Positions 10,277 to 21,790 of a DNA stretch of 64,000 bases are shown here, in pieces (position 1 is the stretch's first letter; every line of letters begins with the position of its first letter). This DNA is from Ichthyophis bannanicus. Its lineage: Eukaryota > Chordata > Amphibia > Gymnophiona > Ichthyophiidae. Under the pieces are notes generated by a model that was not told the DNA's origin, searched no databases, and saw only the letters and a list, made by a program, of their open reading frames with translations. The stretch is taken from positions 83,668,662-83,732,661 of the forward strand of contig CM066043.1 of the NCBI GenBank assembly GCA_033557465.1. Direction: 5' to 3'. The position numbers and the translations under genes are program-made.

Positions 10277-13190
10277 GTTTCCAAATTATTTATTTATTAT
10301 TTTATTTATTTATTAAGAGTTCTATACTGCGATTTCCAAAGATCAATTGCAGTTTACAAATAACAACAATTTGAGTAGTGCATAAACAGATACATACTCA
10401 GTTACATGGAACAGTGTAAAACTATGTACATTGATATAAGATCCATTAAACTATATGCATGAGCATAATAGCAGACACTCAAGGTGCACTAACAGGAACT
10501 ATTTACATCTCTTTGTATGGCAAAGTAGAATGCCCTGGGTTATGTTTGGGAAGGAAGTAGTGTTGTTACAGGTATATTATGTTGGTCATGAATGCCGAAA
10601 TGGACAGCAAATAGATGAGTTTTGATGTTCTTTCTGAATGTTTGGAGGCCGCTTGGTTCTCTAAGGTGGTCTGGAAGAGCGTTCCAGAGGTTAGGGGCAG
10701 TGTGGGAGAAGGCCTTGTTATTTGTTCATAGTTATTCTTGCAGCCACATTTTGGGCTAGTTGAAGTCGTCTTAAATCCTGTTTTGTGATGCCTTGAAGAA
10801 CGATATTGGCGAAGTCGAGGTATAGGGTAATCATTGCGTGGATTGCTTATCTAAGACTGTGGTGGTGGAGAAGCTAAGGGAGTTATCAATGATTACGCCT
10901 AAGTATTTCACCTCATTTTTAACTGAAATGTTAATGTCATTGATCCTGATTGATGGGGGGGGGGGGAAGCTCTGGTTTCTGGTAGCGTACATGGCATCAG
11001 TTTTTGAAAAGTTGATATTGAGGTTGTGGTTCTCAAGCCATTTCATAATTTCTGAGAAGTAATCAGCAAGTAATTGAGTTGGCGGGTTCAAAATGTCCCA
11101 CAGGAGATATATCATAATATCATTCGCGTAAATATGATAATTTACGCGGAGTCTTTTAAAAATGGAACAGATGGATTTAAGATAAATATTAAAGAGTAGG
11201 GCAGAAAGAGTGGAGCCTTGGGGGAGAACTTGTTCTTGTTTGTAAGTATCTGAGATTTGTTGTTCGATTCTAACTTCCTGAGTCCTATCAGAGAAGTACG
11301 AGGAGAACCATTTCAGTATGGTATCTTTGATCCCTATCTGCTGTAGCCTGGTTTGCATTACTTGATGGTTAACGCTATCAAATGCCGCCGTATATCGAGA
11401 AAGATAAGTAGAAATGCTTGCTTTGTGTTGTCAATACCTCTTGCAAGAGTGTCAGAACTGTGAGAAGTGTTTCCATTCCATGGTAAGGGTGAAAACCATA
11501 TTGCTGTTCATCTAGTGGGGCAGAGGAGTCAATGTGGTCCGTGGTTGGATTTGGACAATTTTTTCTGTTAGTTTTGCCATGAGAGGGAAGCTTGAGATGG
11601 ATCTGTATGAGGTAGGAGAGTTTTTATCACTGGATTTGTTTTTCAGAATGGGGCAGATTTTTGCATGTTTCAGGGAGGCTGGTAGGGATCCGTTCATGAG
11701 GAAGAGGTTGATGACAGGGAGGATAAATGAGGATAGTTTGGAAATAAATGCCTTTATCCAGCTTACTGGACATGGATCAAGATAAGAGGTGGTGGTATTT
11801 AGTTTGGAGAAAATGTTTTTAAGTGTATCTTTTGATAAGGGGTAAAAGGTATACCAATGTGTAATATGTGTAGGGTGGTCTATGTTTTCGCAGATAATGG
11901 GCAATGCCTGTTGCTTTAGCTTATTCATGTAGTAGTTGACTAGGATCTGTGGAGATATTGCATGATCGGGCAAGATTTTGTTGGCAGTGTTATTAGTTAG
12001 GGATTTAAGAATTCCAAAAAATTCTCTTGGGTGGTTTAAAGACTTTGTTAGTAAATTAGAGTAGTAGTTTTTCTTGGAGGTGTTAATACATTCTCTATAT
12101 AGTTTGAGAGTATTTAGGTAGCTGGATTGGTGGGGTTTGGATTTTGATTGTTGCCATTTGCGTTCAGCTTTGTGTAGCTCTGCTCTTAGTTGTTTTATTT
12201 CTGGTTGGAACCATGGAGCATTTAGCCTTTTTTGCCTTTTTGGTGGTTGGGTGTGAAGTGAATTTGAAATGGCTGCATTAGAGATAGTGGCATTCCAGTT
12301 TGTTAAAGCATCATCGAGGTTTGTGGGGTCTTGGGAGAGGTGTTGGATTGTTTGATTCAAAAATTCTAAATTCTTCCTTGTTAAATTTTTTGAATCTATT
12401 AAAATGGTGGGAATGAGTGGGTCTAGTTGAAGAAGTGTCATAGAAGGGAATATGGAATTTTATGAGGTGATGATATGACTAGGGAATAGGTTGAATTTCT
12501 AGTATTGTGGGATCATATGTGTGGTTGAAATGACTGGGTAGGAATACAAGGTCTATTATATTCCCTTTAAGATGTGTATTCTTATTGATAATTTGGGTGC
12601 AGTCCATTTCGTCGATGGAGTTTAGGAAGGTCTCCATGTGGATGTGCGATAAAGTGGGTAAATTAAAGTCCCCAAGTAAGATCAGAGGTTTTGTATCATT
12701 GTGGTACCAAGAAGTTTGGATAGCATGTCCAAATTATCAGGCCTTGGGTCGTGTGGTCTGTAGATTAAGCATATGTGGCATTGTTTTATATTTATGGTGA
12801 GAATCTCTATATTTTCTATGTTGTCAGAGGTTATTAAGGATGCTTTCAGGGATTCTTTTGTGATAATGAGAATGCCGCTTCCTCTTTTTGATGATCTGTG
12901 GGTGTGAAAGATTTCATATCTTGTTCTCTTCAATTGGTTGATTATAACTGTGTCGGTGTCATTTAACCAAGTCTCAGTAATACAGATAATGTCTGGGGTG
13001 TGTTCCGACAGGAGATCATGAAAGATTGGTAGTTTATTTCTCATTGATCTAGCATTGACAAGATAACAGGTGAGGTGTTTAGGCTCAGGTAGTATCGCTT
13101 TTGAAGCTGTTAGGAAGTTTGGATTTATTCTTATGTTAATCAATCTGTTGTAGTTATTATGAAGCCCGTGGCTGAATGATTCAAATAATC
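10277..13190 (-). mobile_element. L2-clade LINE, near complete coding part, decayed
   Basis: Read on the minus strand it has an endonuclease domain, a reverse transcriptase and the L2 C-terminal region. The 3' UTR ends at a TAAATAAATAAA-type tail, seen on the plus strand as a TTATTTATT run at 10287-10316. The 5' end lies a little upstream of the first endonuclease motif, so any ORF1 is missing. It belongs to the same subfamily as the intact L2 at 44347: both share DPCPVSWIKA / DPCPVSWVKA, SALSALLFNIY and TRNQ. The tail side is well defined; the 13190 boundary is approximate. Confidence 0.9.
10570..13143 (-). pseudogene. L2 endonuclease-reverse transcriptase, inactivated
   Basis: The endonuclease (13143-12682) keeps VNARSMRNK, CITETW and a following LGDFNLP. 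Its terminal SDH motif near 12450 reads SYH, and the preceding Trp codon is a stop. The RT follows at 12441-11512 with DPCPVSWIKAF and SYRSISSF, then after a gap at 11358-10831 with LPQGSTLSALLFNIYL. The catalytic box is YAND instead of YADD (residue 79 of that frame), which by itself would abolish polymerase activity. After 10831 about 40 residues are deleted before LRRLQLAQNVAARI, and more before the final PNLWNALPDHLREP. Several frameshifts separate these pieces. Confidence 0.88.
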
Positions 13191-13626
13191 AAAAAGGGCA
13201 TGTAGAATAACATTTGGAAGTTTCGGGACTGATAGAGACTTCTTTTCTGTTGTCCTGCCACATTTTCATCTTTTTTAATCTGTGCTTCCAACTTCTTTGA
13301 AATCATCCTTTACTAGTCTACAGCTCCAGGAATCTTCACTTGTAACTCCCGGGGGTCTTTTCCCATTTTTACCCTGCCCCTCCTTGGCGACCTGCCGCTA
13401 GGATCTGGTATGCTGCACCCAGAGTAATGTTACTAGGTGCAGCTGTTGTGTGATGGTTGGAACTACTCGTACCTCATCCTTTCTGCCTGAGCACTTTCTC
13501 TATAGAATAAGAGAGCGATATCTTATTCTCATATCAGTGCATATTAGGATAAATTGCATTTTAGGAAGAAGAAAATCATAGTTTTGGATAGGTAAGAGAT
13601 CTTGAACCTAAAGAGATAAAAAAAAT

Positions 13627-13789
13627 TAAGTAGGGCAAGAGTGATAGTTCTAGTGCTTAAGACATCTGCCTCAAACATCTGTGTAAACCCTTGGTTCACA
13701 GTCGCAGCCTAGTCAACTCAGCCTTTCATCCTGCTGAGGCAGATAAAATGAATACCTACCGTAATTGGGTGATCATACTTGTGTACTGT
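13627..13789 (+). repeat. Second tRNA-like SINE family
   Basis: A tRNA-like front (AGTGCTTAAGACATCTGCC, then GGTTCACAG) is followed by CAACTCAGCCTTTCATCC and GGCAGATAAAATGAATACC. That second block resembles the CTCAGCCTTCCATCC...GGTAAAATGAG core known from sauropsid SINEs. It differs from the CCTTGGGCAAGTCACTT core of the other copies. Confidence 0.5.
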
Positions 13790-13854
13790 GGGCCAGATGC
13801 ACTAACATTTTCCCATAGCCATGTAATAGAAAATGTCCTTAGCACATCTGGGCT
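13790..13854. mobile_element. 65 bp foldback MITE
   Basis: The left end GGGCCAGATGCACTAA pairs with the right end, whose reverse complement is AGCCCAGATGTGCTAA, around a short loop. I saw no clear target duplication. The ends resemble the TTA-type MITE ends at 18790 and 31041. Confidence 0.5.
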
Positions 13855-13989
13855 TCTAGTTCTGTTCAGCACTGCTGCTGTTGTGGCTGTCTTTCCTCAT
13901 GCTGGGCTGCAAATGAGCGAGAGAGAGAGAGACATACTTCTAGTTGAAGCCTTTTCCTATTGTGGCTGTCTACCCAAATAGAGCAGATA

Positions 13990-16900
13990 ACAGGGGAGAG
14001 GGACATACCTCTCATTGAAAAGGCTACGTTCTAGGAGGTGGAACCAGAGTACCCAGGATTGATGATGGTATTCATCCAAGACAAGACATCGAGCCTATGG
14101 GAAGACCACTTTGTGCTTGTGATAGAGGATGGCCATGTGTCCAGAGTTGTGGTGGGAAGGATGGCCGTGTATTTTGGGGTCGTAGTAGTGGACAGCCGAG
14201 CCAATAGGGAAGTGGTGCTTCCAGAGGCCTGTGATGTGTCTGCTTCTACCAGGTGGTATACTTGTATTGGTTCAAAACATAGCTCCAGCAAGCACTAGCA
14301 TAGAATGGAATGCAATGCATTGGGAGATTTTGTGGTCTCCTGGAGCCCGGTGCATGCGTCTTGACTGGGCTAAGTGAGAGGGTCCTATGGACTTGCAGAG
14401 TTCTGAATGGTACGGGTGAGGTCTCACGGTACTGAGAAAGTAGGATTTCCCCAGGGGAGCGATGTCTCATTCATACGATAGCAGATATTGAATTACTTTA
14501 TTCCAGTCCTTAGGAATCCCCCGCTCCCCATGAGGATGGACTTCTCCTCTGGGTAGACAGGCATGAGGATGATAGCTCCTTCGACTAAATGGTTAGTCTT
14601 TCCTCTTGATGGAAAGAGGTTGAATGAGGGTGTGGTCCTTGTTGACCTGCTCAATGATCCACCCAAATCAACCCACCCAATCACCCCGGTGGGGTGGGTT
14701 TCAGGTGTGTCTCCCTGGCTGACCCTTGACCATCATTCTGAGGTGGCCGCAAGCCTGTCTGTCTAAATAGACTTGTTCATCCAATTAGAGGGGATTGGAC
14801 AGGGGCTCATCGATAGCCCTGGTTTCCGTTTATATGATGTATGTCCCTAAAAGAATGTTGGAATGCACACCGTAGACTGCAAGCGATGTGCCTAGGTTGA
14901 GGACAGAGTGAGGCAGCACAGATATGGTGCAAGGAGGTCATTCATGTAGAGTTCGGAAGCGTTGGGCGGTTAGCGTAGGCATAGGTATACATGGGAAAGT
15001 GGCCTAGCCTTTAGGTAAAGAAAACCTTCTGCACATCAACAATCGGAGAGCGATGGCTTGAAGTAGACTAGCCTCCTTAGAAAATGCCCTGAAGAGGGAG
15101 TTATCGGGAAGAGAGTAAGAATCTCCTTTCTCGCAAGCCACTAGGGCTGATTAGGTGAGGCTATTTCTTTAGCCGTTGGTAGCATGCTACCAAATGTTAT
15201 GTCCGCTTCAAGGTAATTTCCAATCGACTGCAGCTGCAGGCACCTAGTCCCTGTAGGTTGGGAATGAAGGAGGAGTACTTGAGGCATAGAGAGAGAAACT
15301 TAGGTTGCTGGTTGCTGAGTTATACCAAGGCCGGGTGGTGGGGGGGGGGGGGAGAGATTCTCAGTGTCCTTTAGTTGGGCCAAGTAGCTTTTCCCTGTTA
15401 TGGGTTTGTCCAGGGTCTTGGATGGTAGGCAGTTGCCTAGGGTGTCTGCCTCAGGGTTGTTGCAAAGAGCCGAGCCTTCAAGTGAACAATAGAGGCCTTA
15501 GGATTGTTACAGAGTGGCAACACATTGGGTCAGCTCTGTGGCTAGTCTTGAGAGAATCCTGGGCCATATCTAGGAGGACTGTTGTGGTACCAGGCTGTCA
15601 GAAAGGCCGAGTCATGCTGCATAGCTGATCGGGTTTGGATAAGAGGAACCTTTCCTATGTTTCCGACGCTGAGATGTAACTCAATCCATTGGGGCATCTG
15701 GGCTACAGAACAGGCCCTAGGTTGTCAGGGTGCTACAGAACAGGCCCTAGGTTGTCAGTGTTTCCCACTGCCAGGGCTGAGATAGTTGCCAGTTCCACTG
15801 CAAGGACCGAGTGTTCACAGTTTCAAGGGCCGAGATAGCTGCCGTATTGAGTCCCCATGGTGATGGGGTTAGCAGAGTGGCAGTGTGATGTGGATCTGGC
15901 TTAGATAGCTCTGACCATTTGCAACCTGTTTGTGGTTAACTGTAACTTAACAGGCACTTGGGATTTTGATTGGGCACGGTGTTAGCGCTCTTGATGAATC
16001 TATGGTCTGATGCAGTATGCATATCTTATCCATTATTATAGAGCTACACGCTACCTTAATTGGCTGGATACTCCTATGTCCATGGGAGTTGAGCCGTAGG
16101 ACCCCGCAACAATGGGGTATAAGAACAGTGAGCCAGCCATAGGCCATCAAATTGTGCTGTGGCACCGTACCTCTGATGCCTTCGGCATATAGACTCAGAT
16201 GGAGACCTGAGTCATGTAGGCGTGTCATCCCCTTGTGGAGAACTTTCCAAGTGATCGATGAATTGAGGCAGGGAATAGTTGAAGCGAGCAATGCTGTTCC
16301 AAAGGGTGGAATTGAACTTGCCACCCTGTGCTCATGCACACCGCAATCTCAGGTTCGATGCCACAGAACAGGTGTCAATGATGAGGTTTCCTCATCCTGC
16401 TGGATGGCACAGGCTCGGTCAGAGTTCTCCCTGGCATCCATTACAGTTGAATCTTATGTGCCAGAGAGGGGTTTCCTTTGCACGATGCCTGTAGGATAGT
16501 CATATATGGGCTATTCGAAGACTGACTACCATTCTGGCTTGGGGGCAGGTGACCCACAGGAGAACAGGGGCACTCCGTTAAGGTTCAAGCAGAACAAGGG
16601 TTAGGCCTAGGCTTGGATCAGAGTGCTGGGACTTAGGAGGACCTAAGATTATTGCCTTATACCTGTCAAATCTATAATCTAGGTTTACATAGTCTGCTTG
16701 CTGCCCTACAAATGTTGCAGCTCTGGGCAGCCACTTAGGATACTTAGTGGTTGGACCGGTGCTAAGGACTCCCTCTGTTGGGGATTCAACCTGGGACCTG
16801 CCCAAGGCTAGAGCCGGCCCCCTTGGAGCATGGTCCGGCACACAATGATTAAACAACTGTCTGAGGCGGGGGCGCGGGGGTGCTGAGCTTGGAGCCAGCG

Positions 16901-17828
16901 CCCCTCACTGCAGACTATTGAGGAGCAGTATTCGGTCTGCGCTTTGCCTGTGGAGTACATCACCTATAGGTGATCCGACGTAGATTAGCAGGCCTAATCT
17001 CCTTAGACAATCAATAAACTTGCTCGCCGTCACAAGGTATGCCAGTGGGATTGAACCCTGGGGTTCCAGGGTACTAGCTGGTGTTCTAGCTTTAGGCTAC
17101 CCTTCCAATATGTGGCGATCGCAGAGAGAGATCTGCCCTTCAAAGCATCCTTTACACAGTACCTTCAAGATGCAAGGTGACACTGGATGCCATCAGCCCT
17201 GCAGGGCTTCATATGGGAGGACGTGGAAAGGCCAGCAGCATGTGCTGCAGCGGAGGCCGCTTTTGCATACAGCAATCAAGTCCATGGGTCTCTGCACCAT
17301 GGCAGCTCGCTCCTCCCCGACACCCCTTCGGAGTCGTAATGGTCTGCAAAAGTTTCCCTATGGAGAGGGTGCCACTCGCATCCAGGCAAGGGACTTCTGC
17401 ATCTGGCAGAGGAGGTTTAGGTGCGCTCCCATAATGGATTGGTAGAGTTATGGTTAGCTGTTATGAGCATGACTCCAGCAGGACCATCTGGCCAGGGTAA
17501 TGTCTGCAGACCTTCGGCCCCAGGTAGACGTAATGGCACGATACGCCTCAGATTGCACAGTAGTTTCAGCGGGCCGGGTGCACTGGGAGCCATACAACAG
17601 GAGGGTCAGCTCCTAGCAGCATGTTGCTGTCGCTCGGATGTCCCCCCCTCCGACAGCCTGTGCGCTTGCTGATATAGAGCCTGTTTTGCGATTGCTGTTG
17701 ACACCGGAGATTCACCTCCCGGCATGGCCTTGTGTCCTGTGGCGCGACCTTGCTTCACACTGGACCGTCGTAGTGGCTCTACTATGATGGCGGGATCAGC
17801 CTTGAAGATATCTCTGGTGCACATTCTT
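13990..17828. other. GC-richer block without recognised elements
   Basis: This is the longest stretch with no LINE or transposase motif. It contains short local duplications, for example CTACAGAACAGGCCCTAGG twice at about 15704 and 15731, and GGGCTGAGATAG / GGGCCGAGATAG at about 15773 and 15828. Two tRNA-like phrases on the minus strand (about 17035-17110 and 16765-16800, with GGGTTCAATCCCACTGG at the first) may be degenerate SINE heads. Many 60-140 codon frames exist, but overlapping frames on both strands suggest GC composition rather than coding. Confidence 0.4.
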
Positions 17829-18130
17829 AGGGCAACCTAAGGCCCTCAGCACCGGAAGGAAGGCAGCTTGAGTGTCCTCAGCACCGGAAGGAAGGCAGTG
17901 CGAGGGTCCTCGGTGCCGGAGGAGGACAGTACAAGGGTCCTTGGAGCCAGTGGAACGGATGGTGGGGTCCTCGGCGCTGGCAGCTCGAGTGTCCTTGGCA
18001 CCGGAGGAACGGTTGGTGGGGTCCTCAGCGCTGGATGGAGCAACAGACCGGAGGAGCAGACCAGCAGTTCGAGTGTCCTAGGTGCCAGAGGAGCAGATGG
18101 TGGGGTCCTGGGCGCCGGATGAAGGAGCGG
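17829..18130 (+). repeat. GC-rich minisatellite, roughly 40 bp units
   Basis: Degenerate tandem units are built on GTCCTCAGCACCGGAAGG and GGTCCTCGGCGCTGG, with variable spacing of about 30-50 bases. The two first units are nearly identical over 30 bases. Open frames across it (17868-18122 and shadows) are repeat artefacts rich in Gly, Ser and Val. Confidence 0.7.
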
Positions 18131-18159
18131 ACCGGAAGTTCCTCTTCACAGGAATCGCT

Positions 18160-18605
18160 GCGAGGCCTTGCTGTAGTACCGATCATAGGGATGAGGCCTA
18201 GTGGCACATGCTGGGGCATGTTTCTTTCTGTGGTATCGCCCTGCTGCAGTATCAATCAGAACCAGGGATGGAGGCCTAGCGGCACATCCTGGGCTACGGA
18301 GTTCCTTGCTGCAGTACTAATCAGAGCCAGGGATGGAGGCCTAGCAGCACATCCTGGGCTTCAGCAGGATAATCCTCAAGATGTCTAACGGGCAGGTCTC
18401 GTTGCAGTGACACACATGGCCAAGGCGACGCCCATGGCCATGGATATCTGTCGTAGCAGGAACCAGGTAGAGAAGAGAGGATCTGCTCATCACAGGTCAC
18501 GGCTGCTCTTTGCTGCAGGACAATCCTCCGGGAGTCTAATGGGTAGGTCTTGCAGCAGCAATTCACATGGCCAGGGTGACGCCCATGGCCAGGGATCTCT
18601 GCCAT
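18160..18605 (+). repeat. Two short tandem duplications
   Basis: At about 18185-18365 a unit of about 70 bases repeats three times, each with GGATGGAGGCCTAG (or GGATGAGGCCTAG) and GGCACATCCTGGG. At 18400-18605 a unit of about 150 bases repeats twice, each with CACATGGCCA, GACGCCCATGGCCA and GGATATCTG or GGATCTCTG. Both look like local duplication of unique DNA. Confidence 0.6.
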
Positions 18606-18789
18606 AGAGAAGGGTTGTTTGTAGCAAGAAGATCTGAGTAAGAGAAATCAAAGTTTAAGTTGTTTTTTTTTTTGTAAGAAGTAGGAGAGTAGAAGAATCC
18701 ATCTGCATGGCCGGGCGGATAGAATAGATTGAGGAGGAAGGGGCAGGCCTGGTGGTGGGGGTGATTGGCACATGCTCAGAAGAGTCTTA

Positions 18790-18917
18790 GGGGTATGTTT
18801 ACTAAACCGGGCTAACGGTTAACCCGGGCTATCTGCAACTAAGTCCCATTGAATAATATGGGACCTAGTGGCAGATAGCCCGTGTTAACCATTAGCCCGG
18901 TTTAGTAAACATACCCC
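18790..18917. mobile_element. 128 bp foldback MITE with TTA duplication
   Basis: The arms begin GGGGTATGTTTACTAAACC and pair with the mirror copy ending at 18917, forming a nearly complete hairpin. TTA at 18787-18789 and 18918-18920 is the target duplication, as expected for PIF/Harbinger-type elements. The flanking 13 bases on each side (18774-18786 and 18921-18933) are exact reverse complements, so the pre-insertion site was a palindrome centred on TTA. Confidence 0.85.
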
Positions 18918-18933
18918 TTAGACTCTTCTGAGC

Positions 18934-19975
18934 TATTGGAGAGTGATTCCGTCTACGGCGCCGTCGGATGACGTCACCCATGTGTGGCTGACTCATCCTG
19001 CTTGTCCATGGAGAACTATTGCAACCTCTTGCTGGTCTCCCTCTGAGTCATTTCTCTCCTTTTCAATCTTTTCAGACCTTAAGTTTATAGACATTTTAAA
19101 CATGTGAACCATTCAAAAATAAGAATACCTGCATGTACAACCAGCTTATTAATGCCCCATGCATTTACCATTTGTATCTGGACCTGATGTCAGGGATACC
19201 CATGGACCCACAATTTAGAACCAAGTGCATGTCTTTGCTGCCTTAACTGCTTGGAGGATTTTCCACATACTGTATAAGTGTTGGTATTTTACAATACATG
19301 CTCATGCATAATGCCATGGGGTGTTTTTAAAAAATACATTCACTTTGAGAGGAGGAATATGTCTATTGTACATTAGCCTCACATGTCTACACCCTCTCTT
19401 CTAAAACTGACATAGATTTGCAGATGTTCTGACTTCCACATATCATCCACCGTATAAATGGCTTGTATAACATGAACCTTCATGTGAATAAATCAAATAT
19501 AATCAAAACCTAAAGTTGTTTCTTGTGCTAATGACTGCTTTTATGAAACAACCTGGTCAACCATGTCTGTCAGTGCAATAGCCATCCCCAGAAGGAAAAG
19601 AAGCTGGTGACGTAGCTGTGCAAGGAAAGGATGAAGGGAGCGGCTTAGAGTAGTGTGCATTTTAGGGAGTCTCTTCCTAATCCAAGCTCATCCATCATCC
19701 ATCTCTGGGCACTTCGCTGCAACTGGGCATGAAGCAGCGGCGAGGACTTTATGCTTGAGAGGGTCCTTTTTCATCTCTTGACAGGTTATAAAACGTAAAA
19801 CAGAAAGAGAGAGTTGAGGGGAGAAAATTTGCAGCGTGTTTTCCATCTTTATCTGAGTATCAGGAAAAGGAATGGACAGATAATCAATTCAGATGTGTTT
19901 TTTTCAGTGAAAGTGGGGAGAACGGAGGTAACAATCAGAATGTGTTTGTCTTCATAATCATTCTTTATCTTTCTA
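18934..19975. other. No gene recognised
   Basis: Unassigned AT-rich DNA with no family motif and no long open frame. Confidence 0.4.
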
Positions 19976-19977
19976 CT

Positions 19978-20120
19978 ACTGCTGCTTAGCATTTGTATAG
20001 CGCTACGAGGCATACACAGCACTATACATACAGATGTAAGAAACAGTCCCTGTTCCTCAGAGCTTATGATCTAATCAAGATGAAGAACATCAAAAACTCT
20101 GCTCTGCTCTGCTCTCAGGC
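19978..20120 (+). repeat. Interspersed repeat, LINE-tail-like
   Basis: The phrases TTTGTATAGCGCTACGAGGC, CAGTCCCTGTTCCTCAGAGC and TTATGATCTAATC recall tails common in tetrapod genomes. A second, more diverged copy lies at 40590-40690 (TATAGTGCTTCCAG, GAGTCCCTGCTCTTTGG, TTATGATGTAGTC). The family is not assigned. A short CTCTG run lies at 20098-20117. Confidence 0.5.
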
Positions 20121-20194
20121 CCTTACACCACTGCACTATTGAATCTCTAATGCTGAACACTTTATAATAGGGTCTGACTGTACATAATCACCAT

Positions 20195-20649
20195 GGGCCC
20201 GATATTCAACACCAGTGGCTAGTGCAATTACAGTGGCTAGCTGCCAGCGCTGAACATTAAACCTGGATATTCAGTACCGGGGTCATATCTGGCCCCAGCG
20301 TTGACTATCCAGGGTCACCTCACAACCTCCAATGCCGCAGAAGCTAACCAGGCAGCAGTGATATTGAGCCTAGTTAGCTCCCACGGGTAAAGATAGTCCA
20401 GCTTTTGCTGTGCCTATCTTTACCCATGGGTTGCAAACCGGGCTGCGGCTCAATATCGCCGCTGTCCAGTTTGCAATCGGCTCCGCCTCTGCTTCGCCCC
20501 GGAATGCCCCCGATGCGCCCCAGGCGTATAGTGGCATTAGTCTGGGATATTCAGACTAACCATGTTAGTGCTGTTGAATATCACGTTTAGGGGCATTTAC
20601 ACAGTTTACAGCTCTGTAAACAGTGTAAATGCCTTGGAATATTGGGCCC
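20195..20649. mobile_element. 455 bp MITE with GGGCCCGATATTCA ends
   Basis: Terminal inverted repeats read GGGCCCGATATTCA on the left and, as reverse complement, GGGCCCAATATTCC on the right. CAT flanks both ends (20192-20194, 20650-20652). It contains two internal hairpins: GGGTAAAGATAG with its complement at 20384-20425, and a subterminal one at about 20594-20631. Related copies are at 35966-36432 and, split in two, at 43636-49255. It has no coding capacity. Size and 3 bp duplication suggest a Harbinger-like parent, but this is inference. Confidence 0.8.
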
Positions 20650-20810
20650 CATATTTAAAGCTCCTCAGCCATAGATTTGGGCAAAGGAAGCTGTCTTAAC
20701 ACCCTATGGAAATACATCAGGGGAAGGAAGATTTTTGGTACAGAAGAGGTGATAATATAGTAGATTTTGCTAATGTAGAACTTGATTGATGGAAGTTAAT
20801 ATTGACATGG

Positions 20811-21036
20811 AATGGAGGAGTAGCCTTGTGGTTAGAGCACCAGTATAGTACTTGAGATCCAGGTTGAATTCCCACTGGCACTCTTTGTGACCTTGGGCAA
20901 GTCACTTTGCCCTCCATTGCCTCAGAAGAAAAGGCCTGGCAGTCTACTTCTGGTCATACCTTGCCAAGAAATCCCAGGGGCTGCTGGATCGCCAGCAGTC
21001 AGCATTGATTTGATGGAATGCAAAAAATATATATAT
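20811..21036 (+). repeat. tRNA-headed SINE with RTE-type tail
   Basis: Head AGCCTTGTGGTTAGAGCACC, B-box-like GGTTGAATTCCC, core CCTTGGGCAAGTCACTTTG and tail CAGCATTGATTTGATGG, followed by an A/TA-rich end. It is the same class as the copies at 4508 and 25208. Confidence 0.82.
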
Positions 21037-21275
21037 ATTCACAGGGAATCTAGAGTAGGCCTCTTTCCATACAGGTTAGTGATTGGGAATTTTCAGGAGG
21101 CATTTGCAAATCTGAATGTTTCCCAGAGACAGAGCAAGTAACTAAATCATCATGTTCTGCTCTCTTATTTTTATTCTTTTGTCTTCCCAGTCTTAAGCCA
21201 ATCCCACATTTCTTGTGTTCAGCAGGTTGCAGTTCCTTATGAAACTATTTTCAGTGCTGCTCCAAGGTAGTTCAA

Positions 21276-21790
21276 CTAGACCCCGATTCTATCCAGGACG
21301 TAGATCCCCTCTGTGCGTCCGGTCTGAATCTGACACACAGAGGGGATTGCGATTCTGACCCCACGGGGGACGTCTAGCCCCACGAGATCAGAATTGCAAA
21401 CAGTCCTGCACATGCAGGCCGAGGCAGCTATTCTGTCTGGCCTGCACTTGCAGTACTGCACCCGGCTAACTAAGTCAGGGATTTTAAGTGGAGCCGCAGC
21501 GCCATGGCATCCTGATACATAGGCATTGCGGCTCCATTTAAAAGCCGCGATGCCAGCCACCAAGAACAAGAATTTATTTCCCGCAGCTCAACCCCCAATC
21601 TGGCCTCCTAATGCCAGGGTCGGGCTGCGGGGAATAAACCCTGGCCATCCCCTGCCCCATCCACACCCCAGGCCTTCCAAAACAAAACGTCCAGGGAAGT
21701 TATTCCACCTCTGAGATGGAATAACTTCCCTGGGCATTTCGCCAGCCCCGGATGTACAGGGCTGATATTAGAATCGGCTCTGTACGTCCA
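21276..21790. repeat. GC-rich block with a perfect hairpin
   Basis: The left edge CCGATTCTATCC and, inverted near 21770, CCGATTCTAATATC suggest the ends of a DNA-transposon-like block. Inside it, 21691-21707 and 21717-21733 form a perfect 17 bp stem with a 9-base loop. A compositionally similar block is at 37410-37975. No coding motif. Confidence 0.4.

Noticed and set aside
17455..18388. Several overlapping open frames of 65-117 codons on both strands as a possible gene
   Set aside because: They lie in GC-rich tandem repeats, overlap on both strands and show repeat-like composition with no domain motif.
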